From NCBI RefSeq assembly GCF_024168045.1, contig NZ_CP100126.1, forward strand, positions 2,265,001 to 2,329,000: a stretch of DNA of 64,000 bases, given 5' to 3'. The notes beneath the pieces were generated by a model. That model saw only the letters and a program-made list of their open reading frames with translations. It did not search any database and was not told the DNA's origin. Origin of the DNA: Dorea longicatena (GTDB lineage: Bacteria > Bacillota > Clostridia > Lachnospirales > Lachnospiraceae). Positions 47,728-56,719 of this stretch are shown piece by piece; the stretch's first letter is position 1; each line of letters opens with the position of its first letter. The position numbers and the translations under genes were made by a program.

Positions 47728-48114
47728 TTATCTTTCATCAAGCACGAGTGTAATGTGGCTCATTCTCTTTTCGATTCTGTAAGCTCTACCCTGTGCTCTA
47801 GGTCTGATTCTCTTCATTGTTGGTCCTTTGTTTGCATAAGCCTCTGCAATGTACAGATTCTCAGCATTCATGCCGTTGTTATTCTCAGCATTTGCAATTG
47901 CAGACTCTAATAATTTCTTTATTAAACTAGAAGCATATCTTGGATTGTATGTCAAAATACCAAGTGCTGTTGTTACATCCTTACCTCTGATGGCATCTAA
48001 TACGAAGCATGCTTTCTGAACAGAAACTCTTGCGTAAGATAACTTAGCAGAAGGTCTTGTATCTTTGTTAGCATTTCTTTCTCTTTTAATTTGGGATCTA
48101 TGTCCTTTAGCCAT
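47728..48114 (-). CDS. rplV: 50S ribosomal protein L22
   Basis: 128 aa. [37 protein letters not shown] and [26 protein letters not shown] identify L22, whose hairpin lines the exit tunnel. Confidence 0.98.
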   Translation of the reverse strand: MAKGHRSQIKRERNANKDTRPSAKLSYARVSVQKACFVLDAIRGKDVTTALGILTYNPRYASSLIKKLLESAIANAENNNGMNAENLYIAEAYANKGPTMKRIRPRAQGRAYRIEKRMSHITLVLDER

Positions 48115-48140
48115 GGATGAACCCTCCTTTCACAATCTAA

Positions 48141-48422
48141 TTATCTAACTTTGGATTTCTTTTCGTCTTTTCCGTGTCCTCTGTAGGTTCTGGTTGCTAC
48201 GAACTCTCCGAGTTTGTGTCCAACCATATCTTCAGTAACATATACAGGTACATGCTTTCTTCCGTCATGAACAGCAATTGTATGTCCGATCATGCTTGGG
48301 AAGATTGTAGAACGACGGGACCATGTCTTGATTACAGACTTGTCTCCAGCCTCGTTCATAGCATCAACCTTTTTAAGCAGGCTTGCGTCTGCGAATGGTC
48401 CTTTTTTAATAGAACGTGCCAT
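48141..48422 (-). CDS. rpsS: 30S ribosomal protein S19
   Basis: 93 aa, [19 protein letters not shown] and [42 protein letters not shown]. Standard length and position. Confidence 0.98.
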   Translation of the reverse strand: MARSIKKGPFADASLLKKVDAMNEAGDKSVIKTWSRRSTIFPSMIGHTIAVHDGRKHVPVYVTEDMVGHKLGEFVATRTYRGHGKDEKKSKVR

Positions 48423-48445
48423 AGGTTCTAACCTCCTTATGAAAA

Positions 48446-49288
48446 CTATTTAATTGCTTTACCATCTCTTCTTCTTACGATCATCTTGTTAGAAGCTTTA
48501 TTTTTCTTTCTTGTCTTAAGACCAAGTGCTGGTTTGCCCCAAGGTGTACACGGACCCGGACGACCGATTCCTGTCTTACCTTCACCACCACCATGCGGAT
48601 GGTCATTCGGGTTCATAACAGAACCACGAACTGTAGGTCTGATTCCCATATGACGTTTACGTCCTGCTTTACCAATGTTGATCAGGTTGTGATCACCATT
48701 TCCAACAACTCCGACAGAAGCTCTGCACTCAAGCGGTACCATTCTCATTTCTCCTGATGGAAGTCTGAGTGTCGCATATTTTCCTTCTTTCGCCATTAAC
48801 TGAGCACTGTTACCAGCGGAACGAACCATCTGTCCACCTTTTCCAGGATGAAGCTCAATGTTATGAACCTGAGTACCAACCGGAATCTGTGCTAATGGAA
48901 GGCAGTTACCGATTTTAACTTCGGCTTCTGGTCCATTCATAATTGTCATTCCATCTGTAAGTCCTTCTGGAGCGATGATATATGCTTTTTCACCATCTTC
49001 ATAGCAGATCAGAGCAATATTAGCTGTTCTGTTTGGATCATATTCGATGCCAAGTACAGTTGCGTGGATATTGTCTTTTCTTCTCTTGAAGTCGATAATT
49101 CTATATTTTTTCTTAGCTCCGCCTCCGCGGTGTCTAACTGTGATTTTTCCTTGATTATTACGTCCAGCCTGTCTGCTCTTTGGAGCTAACAGAGATTTTT
49201 CTGGTGTTGTCTTTGTGATTTCAGAGAAATCAGAACCAGTCATCTGTCTTCTGGAAGGCGTATATGGGCGGTATGTTTTAATTCCCAT
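48446..49288 (-). CDS. rplB: 50S ribosomal protein L2
   Basis: 280 aa. [21 protein letters not shown] and the C-terminal [44 protein letters not shown]. The conserved HPHGGGEG loop next to the peptidyl transferase centre is intact. Confidence 0.98.
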   Translation of the reverse strand: MGIKTYRPYTPSRRQMTGSDFSEITKTTPEKSLLAPKSRQAGRNNQGKITVRHRGGGAKKKYRIIDFKRRKDNIHATVLGIEYDPNRTANIALICYEDGEKAYIIAPEGLTDGMTIMNGPEAEVKIGNCLPLAQIPVGTQVHNIELHPGKGGQMVRSAGNSAQLMAKEGKYATLRLPSGEMRMVPLECRASVGVVGNGDHNLINIGKAGRKRHMGIRPTVRGSVMNPNDHPHGGGEGKTGIGRPGPCTPWGKPALGLKTRKKNKASNKMIVRRRDGKAIK

Positions 49289-49345
49289 GATAAATCTCCT
49301 TTCAATTGTTTATTGTCACGGTTTCTGTCCGTATGCTTTGCAATC

Positions 49346-49651
49346 TTATAATCCCTGGAAGATCTCGATATCTGCGCTATCCTCTGTGAGTTTTACGATT
49401 GCTTTCTTAGTTTTAGCTGTTTTTCCGAAGTTGTAAGTTCCACGAACTCTTTTCTTCTTTCCGTCGTTATTCATTGTGTTTACTTTCTCTACTTTTGTTC
49501 CGGTAAACATTTTTTCAACAGCTTCTTTAATCTGAGATTTTGTTGCTTCTGGGTGTACCAAGAAAGTGTATTTCTTTTCTCCCATAAGTTCCATACTCTT
49601 TTCTGTTACTACAGGTTTAAGGATTACATCATAATACTGAACGTTTGCCAT
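49346..49651 (-). CDS. rplW: 50S ribosomal protein L23
   Basis: 101 aa, [43 protein letters not shown]23 is the docking site for trigger factor and SRP at the tunnel exit. Its ATG overlaps the rplD stop by one base. Confidence 0.98.
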   Translation of the reverse strand: MANVQYYDVILKPVVTEKSMELMGEKKYTFLVHPEATKSQIKEAVEKMFTGTKVEKVNTMNNDGKKKRVRGTYNFGKTAKTKKAIVKLTEDSADIEIFQGL

Positions 49652-50271
49652 TATGCGTACACCTCCTCGATTTTAGCAACAACAGCTTTTGTTGTGATTA
49701 CTGTGTTGTATTTTAAGATATCGTACACATTGATTGTATTAGTCTTTGCAGTCTTGATGTCAGCAATGTTTCTTGCTGAAAGTTCTGCATTTTTGTTGTC
49801 ATCCTCTAATACTACTAATGCTTTAGATACATCTAAATTCTTAAGAATGTTTGCAAAGTTCTTTGTCTTTGCTTCTTCAAAGTTGATCTCATCGATTACG
49901 ATAAATTTGTTTTCTTCAACTCTTGATGTGAGTGCAGATTTCAGAGCTGCTCTCTTCTCTCTCTTATTCATTTTGAAAGAATAATCTCTCGGAACTGGTG
50001 CGAATACAACTCCGCCGCCTGTCCACTGTGGAGCTCTTGTGGATCCCTGTCTTGCATGACCGGTTCCTTTCTGTCTCCATGGTTTTCTTCCACCACCAGA
50101 AACTTCAGAACGTGTTTTCGCTTTCTGTGTTCCCTGACGGTTATTTGCAAGCTGGCTTACAACTGCCATGTGTACAAGATGTTCATTTACTTCAACACCG
50201 AATACAGCATCGCTTAAGTCGATCTTACCAACTTCTTTACCTTCGATATTATAAACAGATACGTTAGCCAT
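49651..50271 (-). CDS. rplD: 50S ribosomal protein L4
   Basis: 206 aa. [60 protein letters not shown] is diagnostic and includes the tunnel loop. In E. coli L4 represses the S10 operon through the rpsJ leader. Confidence 0.98.
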   Translation of the reverse strand: MANVSVYNIEGKEVGKIDLSDAVFGVEVNEHLVHMAVVSQLANNRQGTQKAKTRSEVSGGGRKPWRQKGTGHARQGSTRAPQWTGGGVVFAPVPRDYSFKMNKREKRAALKSALTSRVEENKFIVIDEINFEEAKTKNFANILKNLDVSKALVVLEDDNKNAELSARNIADIKTAKTNTINVYDILKYNTVITTKAVVAKIEEVYA

Positions 50272-50300
50272 CTTAAGTGTCCTCCTTCCTTCGCCAAATC

Positions 50301-50981
50301 TTAGTTAGCTTTTACTGCTTCTTTGATAGTTACTAAAGATTTCTTAGGTCCCGGTACTGAACCTTTAACCAGAAGTAAGTTATTCTCAGCATCAACACGT
50401 ACAACTACAAGGTTCTGGACTGTAATCTTCTTACTTCCCATATGTCCCGGCATGTGTTTTCCTTTGAATACTTTACTTGGATCTGAACAAGCACCGTTTG
50501 AACCAGCATGGCGATGATACTTAGAACCATGAGCCATAGGTCCTCTTGACTGATTGTGACGTTTGATTGCACCCTGGAATCCTTTTCCTTTAGAGATTGC
50601 AGTTGCATCAATCTTATCTCCAGCAGCGAAGATATCAGCTTTGATTTCCTGACCTAACTCATATTCGCTAGCATTTTCAAATTTAAATTCTCTTACAAAT
50701 CTCTTACCTGTAACACCGGCTTTAGCAAAATGTCCCTGCTCTGCCTTTGTTACACCGTGACGGTGAACGATTTCTTTCTTTCCACCTTTGTCTTTGTTGA
50801 TGATCTTGTCTTTCTTGTCAACGAATCCAACCTGAACAGCTTCATATCCGTCATTCTCAACAGTCTTGATCTGTGTTACAGCACAAGGTCCTGCCTGAAG
50901 AACTGTTACCGGAGTAAGTGTTCCGTCTTCGTTGAAGATCTGAGTCATTCCGACTTTTGTTGCTAAAATAGCTTTCTTCAT
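50301..50981 (-). CDS. rplC: 50S ribosomal protein L3
   Basis: 226 aa, [31 protein letters not shown] and the loop [32 protein letters not shown]. Slightly longer than the usual 209 residues because of an insertion near residues 60-80. AGGAGG precedes the ATG. Confidence 0.97.
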   Translation of the reverse strand: MKKAILATKVGMTQIFNEDGTLTPVTVLQAGPCAVTQIKTVENDGYEAVQVGFVDKKDKIINKDKGGKKEIVHRHGVTKAEQGHFAKAGVTGKRFVREFKFENASEYELGQEIKADIFAAGDKIDATAISKGKGFQGAIKRHNQSRGPMAHGSKYHRHAGSNGACSDPSKVFKGKHMPGHMGSKKITVQNLVVVRVDAENNLLLVKGSVPGPKKSLVTIKEAVKAN

Positions 50982-51058
50982 TTTATTTTACCTCCTGTGA
51001 TTTACAGCGGAACGCCCTTTTTCGGACGCTCATCCTAAATTATAGGAATTACTGCTTC

Positions 51059-51370
51059 TTATTTCATTTTGATATCAATAGCTACACCAGCTGGCATTTC
51101 CAGTCTTGATAATGCATCCACAGTCTTCTGTGTCGGTGCAATGATATCGATCAGTCTCTTATGAGTTCTCTGTTCGAACTGCTCTCTGGAATCTTTGTAT
51201 TTGTGAACAGCTCTTAAGATTGTAACTACTTCCTTCTTTGTCGGAAGTGGTACAGGTCCACTCACCTTAGATCCATTTTTCTTTACAGTTTCGATGATTT
51301 TCTTAGCGGATGCATCTACTAACTGATGATCATACGCCTTTAAAGTGATTCTCATTACTTGACTTGCCAT
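51059..51370 (-). CDS. rpsJ: 30S ribosomal protein S10
   Basis: 103 aa, [25 protein letters not shown] and [23 protein letters not shown]10 also acts as NusE in antitermination. The ATG at 51370 follows AGGAGG by 11 bases. A longer frame to 51589 is part of the leader, not coding. First gene of the superoperon. Confidence 0.97.
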   Translation of the reverse strand: MASQVMRITLKAYDHQLVDASAKKIIETVKKNGSKVSGPVPLPTKKEVVTILRAVHKYKDSREQFEQRTHKRLIDIIAPTQKTVDALSRLEMPAGVAIDIKMK

Positions 51371-51599
51371 AAAAAAAGTCGCCTCCTTTTCGTACTTATA
51401 ATCGAGTACGACAAGCGGTGACTGTACACTCTCCCGTGTGTGTCGTGAGAACCCACACGTTGTTACCACATCGCAGTGGCTGTTATAGTAGTTTCGTACA
51501 GTGACTTGTCGCCAGTTTCCTAACTTGACATTCGCTCCACGGAAAACCTGCTGATCTCCAGCAGCAACCTCACGCTTCAACGCTATCATGTCACAGCTC
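51371..51599 (-). ncRNA. structured 5' leader of the S10 operon
   Basis: The 230 nt between the promoter and rpsJ form a long compound hairpin. On the minus strand GACAAG-TCACTGTAC (near 51492-51510) pairs with GTACAGTCACCGCTTGTC (near 51405-51425), enclosing CGTGTGG/CACACACG. A second small stem CGTACT/AGTACG stands just before AGGAGG. Such leaders carry autogenous control (by L4 in E. coli); the ligand here is unknown. Confidence 0.65.
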
Positions 51600-51605
51600 T
51601 CTTAG

Positions 51606-51634
51606 TATATCCCAATCCGGCAGATAATGCAAGT
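51606..51634 (-). promoter_or_regulatory. main promoter of the ribosomal superoperon
   Basis: On the minus strand TTGCAT (51629-51634), 17 bases, TATACT (51606-51611). Transcription would begin near 51600, at the foot of the leader. Confidence 0.8.
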
Positions 51635-51753
51635 ACTATTTTTGTTTTTTTTACCGTACAATCTTTCAGATTCTCTTTTATATCGGCGCTGTTAATTTTT
51701 CGCTAAAAGTATCACTTTTCATTATATCTGCATTATGTTTTCTAATATCTCTA

Positions 51754-51782
51754 TTGATATTTTCATTTTTTCAGACTATACT
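51754..51782 (+). promoter_or_regulatory. sigma-70-type promoter of NSS transporter 1
   Basis: TTGATA (51754-51759), 17 bases, TATACT (51777-51782); predicted start near 51789, only about 16 bases before a terminator hairpin. Confidence 0.75.
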
Positions 51783-51804
51783 GTTACTATAAACCAGTGC
51801 AGAC

Positions 51805-51844
51805 AGGGAAGTCAGACATCAGAGATGTTTTGCTTCCCTTTTTT
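51805..51844 (+). terminator. intrinsic terminator inside the leader of NSS transporter 1
   Basis: AGGGAAG (51805-51811) pairs with CTTCCCT (51833-51839), with inner ACATC/GATGT, followed by TTTTTT. It lies between the promoter and the start codon at 51879, so it would cut transcription to an RNA of about 55 nt unless overridden. Confidence 0.85.
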
Positions 51845-51878
51845 GCAAAAATATAATAGAGAATGGAGCGTGTTACAT

Positions 51879-53246
51879 ATGAGCGAAAATGGAAATCAAT
51901 CTCGTGAATGGAGCTCAAGGTTTGGATACATCATGGTTGCGGCCGGTGCTGCAATCGGACTAGGAAACATCTGGAAATTCCCATACCTCGCTTATCAGGG
52001 CGGTGGCGGTGTATTTCTGGTCGTCTATATCCTGATTGTTGCCGTCATGGCTCATCCAATGGTAGAGATGGAGACTGCAATCGGACGCCACAGCGCTTCA
52101 GACACAGTAACCTGTTTTGAACGTATTAATAAAAAATGGGGATTCGTCGGCTGGTTGGCAAATATCTGTACACTACTTATCAATATGTATTATGTCGTTG
52201 TCGGTGGATGGGTACTCAAGTACGCTTTTCAATACATTATAAGCGGCGACTTCGGTTCCGACAAACAGGCCTACTTCACAGATTTTACCACTTCAACTGT
52301 CGAACCGATTATTTGGGCTATGATCTTACTGGTATTCGTCTCTATATTGTTACTGTTCGGAATCACCAATCTTGTAGAAAAAGTAACCAAGATTATCATG
52401 CCGATACTCTTTCTCTTCCTTATTATATGTGGTATCTGGGCGATCTTTGTAACCGATAACGCAATTGAAGGATTAAAATACTATCTTCTTCCTGATTTCA
52501 GCAAGTTCAGTTTCACCGTATTTTCCCAGGCTGCAACACAGGTGCTCTTCTCTGTAGGTATCGGCTGGGGAATCTATGAAACACTGGGGGCAAATATTCC
52601 AAAAAAGAATAATCTAAAGAGCGATGCCATTCTTGTATCCATCTGCGATACCGGTGCTGCCATCCTTGCCGGCTTTGTAATTATTCCATCCGCATTCGCA
52701 GGCGGAGTCGATATGCAAAGCGGCCCGAGCCTGATATTCCTTGTAATGACCGGCATCTTCAGCAAACTGCCTGGAGGACGTCTGATCGGCATCTGTTTCT
52801 TCCTTGCGATTGTATTTGCCGTGATTTCATCATTATTTACATTCTTTGAGATTTCTATCCGCACTTTCGAAGATAACCTGAAAATGGGCCGGATCAAGGC
52901 AACACTTATCATTTCTCTGATCATCGGGGCCGGCAACATTATCGTTTCTCTCGGATTCGGAGTATTAAGCGGTATAAAGCTTCCATGGCTGGACGCTTCC
53001 GGTATATCCTATCTCGGACTCTATGACTGGCTTGACACATTTACCGGATATATCCTGCTTCCGCTCGGTTGTCTTCTTGTCTGTCTCTTCGTATCCAAGG
53101 TCTGGGGATTTGAAGAATACGAAAAAGAACTTACGAACAACGGCAAATTCGGAAGAATTACTTTATATGATAAGATTCTTACTTACATTGTCGTTCCGGT
53201 CTTCATGGTGATCATTATTCTGAATGTATTCGGATTCATACGCTAA
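51879..53246 (+). CDS. sodium-dependent amino acid transporter (NSS/SNF family), copy 1
   Basis: 455 aa, 11-12 membrane helices. The unwound TM1 sodium site is clear: SSRFGYIMVAAGAAIGLGNIWKFPYLAYQGGGGVF. The family couples amino acid (or osmolyte) uptake to Na+. I start at MSENGN (51879) with GGAG about 10 bases upstream; the frame runs open to 51735 across the promoter and terminator. A paralogue lies at 54396-55754 in the opposite direction with a LysR gene between. Substrate unknown. Confidence 0.93.
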   Translation: MSENGNQSREWSSRFGYIMVAAGAAIGLGNIWKFPYLAYQGGGGVFLVVYILIVAVMAHPMVEMETAIGRHSASDTVTCFERINKKWGFVGWLANICTLLINMYYVVVGGWVLKYAFQYIISGDFGSDKQAYFTDFTTSTVEPIIWAMILLVFVSILLLFGITNLVEKVTKIIMPILFLFLIICGIWAIFVTDNAIEGLKYYLLPDFSKFSFTVFSQAATQVLFSVGIGWGIYETLGANIPKKNNLKSDAILVSICDTGAAILAGFVIIPSAFAGGVDMQSGPSLIFLVMTGIFSKLPGGRLIGICFFLAIVFAVISSLFTFFEISIRTFEDNLKMGRIKATLIISLIIGAGNIIVSLGFGVLSGIKLPWLDASGISYLGLYDWLDTFTGYILLPLGCLLVCLFVSKVWGFEEYEKELTNNGKFGRITLYDKILTYIVVPVFMVIIILNVFGFIR

Positions 53247-53250
53247 AATC

Positions 53251-53266
53251 CGGTGTCAGACACCGA
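53251..53266. repeat. short perfect palindrome after NSS transporter 1
   Basis: CCGGTGTCAGACACCG can form a tight stem GGTGTC/GACACC. There is no U-tract, so a terminator role is weak. Confidence 0.5.
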
Positions 53267-53402
53267 CACTTTCTTCGGCCATATGATATTTTTAAAAATT
53301 TTAATTTTATTTACTTGTAATTTTTATATTTTTTCGCTACTATTAATAAGCAAATAAATTTTCACGAATTTTTGTATTTTTTATACATTGGAGAATAAAA
53401 GA

Positions 53403-54275
53403 ATGGACATCAAAAGTTGGAAAATCATGCTGGCCGTAGATGATTACGGCAGCTTTACCCGTGTAGGCGCAGAACTCGGTTACACACAATCCGGCATTAC
53501 ACAAATGATGAAAAACCTGGAAAAAAAGGTCGGATTTCCACTCTATATCAAAGATCACCACGGTATCAGACTTACAAATGAGGCCAAATCACTGATTCCG
53601 GCAATCCGCACATTATTGAATGCCGACGAGGTGATTCATCAGGAAATTGCAGCGTTAAACGGTGCTCAAAGAGGCACAATCCGGATCGGTACTTATCTCA
53701 GCTGTTCGATTCACTGGATTCCAAAGATCATCCGTGAATTCCAACAGAAGCATCCGGATATTATCATCCAGGTAATCGAGGGTGTTGAAGGCGAACTTGC
53801 CGACTGGATTCAGGAGCGCCGCGTAGATATCGGATTTATCAGCCTGCAGAAAAATCATAAGTATCAATTTCTTCCTGTCATGGACGATCCAATGTATGCA
53901 GTTATTCCGGAAAACGATCCGCTTGCCAAAGAAGCGGAAATTCCGATCGAAGTATTCGAAGGAGCTCCTTTTATCATCACTGAATATACACCCGGAAGCG
54001 ATGTGCACCGTGTCTTAAGAAAGAATAAAATCCATCCGGATATCCGTTACGTAACCCGAAATGAATTTTCTTCTCTTTCTATGGTAGAACACGAACTTGG
54101 ATACTCTATCCTCCCAGGTCTTCTGCTCCGTGGTCAACAAGGAAAATTCGTCAAACGTCCGCTGAAACCAACGATTACCCGGCAGTTAGGCCTGGCCTAT
54201 TCTTCTTTAGAAGATTTGTCACCGGCTTCCAAGACATTTCTGGAATACGCGAAAAATTTCCTGTTAGATGATTAA
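53403..54275 (+). CDS. LysR family transcriptional regulator
   Basis: 290 aa. N-terminal winged helix WKIMLAVDDYGSFTRVGAELGYTQSGITQMMKNLEKKVG, then a LysR substrate domain with GTIRIGTYLSCSIHWIPKIIREFQQKHP. I use ATG 53403 with GGAG 9 bases upstream; a TTG five codons earlier is in frame. It sits between two NSS transporter genes, its likely targets, though no T-N11-A site was firmly identified. Confidence 0.92.
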   Translation: MDIKSWKIMLAVDDYGSFTRVGAELGYTQSGITQMMKNLEKKVGFPLYIKDHHGIRLTNEAKSLIPAIRTLLNADEVIHQEIAALNGAQRGTIRIGTYLSCSIHWIPKIIREFQQKHPDIIIQVIEGVEGELADWIQERRVDIGFISLQKNHKYQFLPVMDDPMYAVIPENDPLAKEAEIPIEVFEGAPFIITEYTPGSDVHRVLRKNKIHPDIRYVTRNEFSSLSMVEHELGYSILPGLLLRGQQGKFVKRPLKPTITRQLGLAYSSLEDLSPASKTFLEYAKNFLLDD

Positions 54276-54321
54276 TCCCGCAAAGCTGCTGTTTTATCTG
54301 TATACTTTACTTAACAAATAA

Positions 54322-54361
54322 AAACCCTGCTGTTTTTCAGAGCGATTACAGCAGGATTTTC
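54322..54361. terminator. bidirectional intrinsic terminator
   Basis: ACCCTGCTGT (54324-54333) pairs with ACAGCAGGAT (54347-54356), with TTTT to the right and AAAA to the left. It separates the LysR gene from convergent NSS transporter 2. Confidence 0.9.
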
Positions 54362-54395
54362 TATTATATATAATGTATCAGATGCACTCAATGCC

Positions 54396-55754
54396 TTAAA
54401 TAAATCCAAACACATGAAGTATTACAATCAATGTAAGCACCGGACAGATCACTGCCAGAGACAACTTATCATACATAGATAACTTTCCATGTTTACCATT
54501 ATTCGTAAGTTCTTTTTCATACTCATTAAATCCCCATGCTTTCACAATATAGAAACACGTCAGCAATACGCCCAGAGGCAGGAGTACATAACCACTCAGG
54601 CAGTCGCACCAATCATAAATATCATAATAAGCAATTCCCTGAAAACTCGGCCATGGAAGTTTCAACCAGCTAAGTTCGCCTTTTGACAAAGAACAGAGAA
54701 CACTTCCGCCGTACACCAGAGCCGCTGTAATAATCAGAGAAACCTGATGTGACGTATGCGTCTTCTCCTGTACATACATACGCGGAATTTCAAGAATCGT
54801 AAAGAATGTTGAAATAACCGCAAAAATCAAAGATGCGAAGAAAAAGATACCAATAATTCTTCCACCCGGTAACGTTTCAAAAATCTGTGTCATTGCGACA
54901 AACACAAGCGATGGTCCGGAAGACATCTCACTTCCTGTCCCGACAACAGTCGGGATGATAACAAACCCGGCAAGCAGCGCAATAAAGGTATCGCAGATAT
55001 CTACCCACCATGCATCCGCCTTCAGATTAGCGTCTTTATCCATGCTCGCACCAAGAGTTGTAAAGATACCCCATCCAATACCAACAGAGAAACATACCTG
55101 CATACATGCATCTGCGAACTGCTGCATTCCGAATTTACTGAAATCCGGCACAAAATAATATTTCAATCCATCCACAGCTCCCGGCACAACGATTAATGCA
55201 TAAATACCGCATACAAGAAGTAATACTGCCAGCATCGGCATAATCACCTTTGAAGCTTTCTCAACAATATTCGTAATCCCGAAGAAAAGGAAAAAGACAA
55301 TGATTGCAATAATAATCAGGCTATAGATCAATGGCTGCGTTGTACTGCTGATATAATTATCAAAGTATGCCTGTTTATCCTTGCCAAAATCACCGGACAC
55401 TACATAAGTAACAAAATATTTGAGTACCCATCCGGATACAACCAGATAATAAATATCAATGAGGAATGTACATACTATATTAATTACTCCGACAAATCGC
55501 CATTTCGGATGAATTACGCCATAGCTTGCGGCTGCACTTGCACGTCCTCTACGTCCAACTGCCTGTTCCGCCTGAACGATCGGATGTCCCAGAAGAATAC
55601 AGATTACAATGTAAATCAGAACAAACGCTCCTCCTCCGTCACCGTAAGCCAGATACGGGAATTTCCAAATATTACCCAGTCCTATCGCAGCACCGGCCGC
55701 TACCATAATATAACCGAATCTCGAGAAACTTTTTGCTTCTTTGTGATCACTCAT
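54396..55754 (-). CDS. sodium-dependent amino acid transporter (NSS/SNF family), copy 2
   Basis: 452 aa, 11-12 membrane helices, clearly paralogous to copy 1: SFSRFGYIMVAAGAAIGLGNIWKFPYLAYGDGGGAF, CDTFIALLAGFVIIPTVVG, and the same C-terminal WGFNEYEKELTNNGKHGKLSMYDK. AGGAG precedes the ATG. Like copy 1 it has an early terminator in its leader. The two probably import related amino acids, possibly Stickland substrates given the prd cluster nearby; this is inference. Confidence 0.93.
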   Translation of the reverse strand: MSDHKEAKSFSRFGYIMVAAGAAIGLGNIWKFPYLAYGDGGGAFVLIYIVICILLGHPIVQAEQAVGRRGRASAAASYGVIHPKWRFVGVINIVCTFLIDIYYLVVSGWVLKYFVTYVVSGDFGKDKQAYFDNYISSTTQPLIYSLIIIAIIVFFLFFGITNIVEKASKVIMPMLAVLLLVCGIYALIVVPGAVDGLKYYFVPDFSKFGMQQFADACMQVCFSVGIGWGIFTTLGASMDKDANLKADAWWVDICDTFIALLAGFVIIPTVVGTGSEMSSGPSLVFVAMTQIFETLPGGRIIGIFFFASLIFAVISTFFTILEIPRMYVQEKTHTSHQVSLIITAALVYGGSVLCSLSKGELSWLKLPWPSFQGIAYYDIYDWCDCLSGYVLLPLGVLLTCFYIVKAWGFNEYEKELTNNGKHGKLSMYDKLSLAVICPVLTLIVILHVFGFI

Positions 55755-55856
55755 ATATAATCACTCCTATCCTTTTAAGTATTCTACATGACCCTTTTAT
55801 TCCCTGGTTTGATTATCCTTAATTTCTACTGTCTCATTCATACTTTGGTCTAAAAC

Positions 55857-55898
55857 AAAAAGGGCGTTACTTCTCTTTCCTCAAGAAGTAACACCCTT
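55857..55898 (-). terminator. intrinsic terminator inside the leader of NSS transporter 2
   Basis: AGGGCGTTACTTC (55861-55873) pairs with GAAGTAACACCCT (55885-55897); on the minus strand it is followed by TTTTTG. It lies about 100 bases before the transporter start and about 15 bases after the predicted transcription start. Confidence 0.88.
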
Positions 55899-55918
55899 GT
55901 CACGTAAAATCTGTTCCT

Positions 55919-55947
55919 ATTATAACAGGCAGGAAATTATCTGTCAA
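55919..55947 (-). promoter_or_regulatory. perfect consensus sigma-70 promoter of NSS transporter 2
   Basis: On the minus strand TTGACA (55942-55947), exactly 17 bases, TATAAT (55919-55924). Both hexamers match consensus. Predicted start near 55912. Confidence 0.9.
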
Positions 55948-56147
55948 TATTTATATTTCGTGCATATTTACATATATTTCCCCGCAAACATTACTATTCA
56001 CTCATATTTTTTCACAATCCCGACTCTTCAAGCTGCTTCTTGTATATTATTTTTGACATCATTTCTCATTTATTCATTAAAATTGCACGAAAGAGCACCC
56101 ATCAATTCCACATTTTCTTGTTGCAATGCCAGTTTTTTACATCCTTA
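55948..56147. other. AT-rich divergent spacer, nothing recognised
   Basis: Between the divergent promoters of NSS transporter 2 and the structured RNA. I see no ORF with a ribosome site, no repeat and no clear operator. Confidence 0.6.
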
Positions 56148-56176
56148 TTGACATCATCGAATTAACGTGCTATATT
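56148..56176 (+). promoter_or_regulatory. sigma-70 promoter of the structured RNA
   Basis: TTGACA (56148-56153), 17 bases, TATATT (56171-56176). Predicted start near 56183. Confidence 0.85.
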
Positions 56177-56182
56177 AATATC

Positions 56183-56510
56183 AACTTAAAAACAGACACC
56201 AACGGCGGTTCCTTAACAGAATTCTATTATGCGGGAACTGCTCTTTTAGAATCAGACATTATATTGTAGTAATTTGTTTTTAAGAAACCATTATTATGGT
56301 TGTTATTGCAGTTATACCTAAGCTGGTCGTTTCCCCCAAGAATGACCTTGCGAAGGTGAACTCCAATTGATATATACATCCTCTATATAGAGGAGCATTC
56401 CCCAGCTTTGTATATAAAGACAAAACTGCAATGCAACGAGGAAAAACCTCTCAATGACATACCAATAAGAAAGAGCACGACATGTTCAGATGTCGTGCTT
56501 TTTCTTATTG
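56183..56510 (+). ncRNA. large structured non-coding RNA, class not recognised
   Basis: About 320 nt with its own promoter and terminator and no ORF. Helices in order: CTTAAAAAC/GTTTTTAAG (56185-56193 with 56276-56284) enclosing GCGGTTCC/GGAACTGC (56205-56212 with 56234-56241); AACCAT/ATGGTT (56286-56301); TTGCAGTT/AACTGCAA (56306-56313 with 56424-56431) enclosing AAGCTGG/CCAGCTT (56320-56326 with 56402-56408), ACCTTGCGAAGGT (56345-56357) and CCTCTATATAGAGG (56380-56393); and GAGG/CCTC (56438-56450). GGTCGTT could alternatively pair with AATGACC (56325-56347). It lacks the hallmarks of tmRNA, RNase P, SRP or T-box RNAs. A riboswitch for the downstream permease is possible but a separate promoter lies between. 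Confidence 0.75.
56463..56510. terminator. strong bidirectional terminator ending the structured RNA
   Basis: CAATAAGAAA-AGCACGACAT pairs with ATGTCGTGCT-TTTCTTATTG around GTTCAG, a stem of about 20 pairs with a U-rich 3' side. Confidence 0.95.
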
Positions 56511-56536
56511 AATCTGTCTATAATTTTCATGTTTGA

Positions 56537-56565
56537 TTGACTTTTAACGATTTAATTGGTAAAAT
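56537..56565 (+). promoter_or_regulatory. sigma-70-type promoter of the TSUP-like gene
   Basis: TTGACT (56537-56542), 17 bases, TAAAAT (56560-56565). The untranslated leader would be about 150 nt; no known riboswitch motif was seen in it. Confidence 0.65.
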
Positions 56566-56719
56566 ATTAATACAAAGCAATGCGTGAATTTATAGAAAAT
56601 CTTTACAAATCGGGGTGTATAAGATTTCCTTTTTAAAGTGCTAAAATACATTTTGCACTTATGCATTCACATGTATAGCTTGTCAACAATTAAATATGAA
56701 AATCTGGAGGGATGAATTT

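Noticed and set aside
51371..51589. A 73-codon N-terminal extension of rpsJ
   Set aside because: It covers the structured leader, has no S10 similarity and no ribosome site; ATG 51370 with AGGAGG gives normal S10.
56183..56510. tmRNA or RNase P RNA for the structured transcript
   Set aside because: No tRNA-like GGTTCGA/CCA end or tag frame, and no GAGGAAAGTCC-type P4 sequence.
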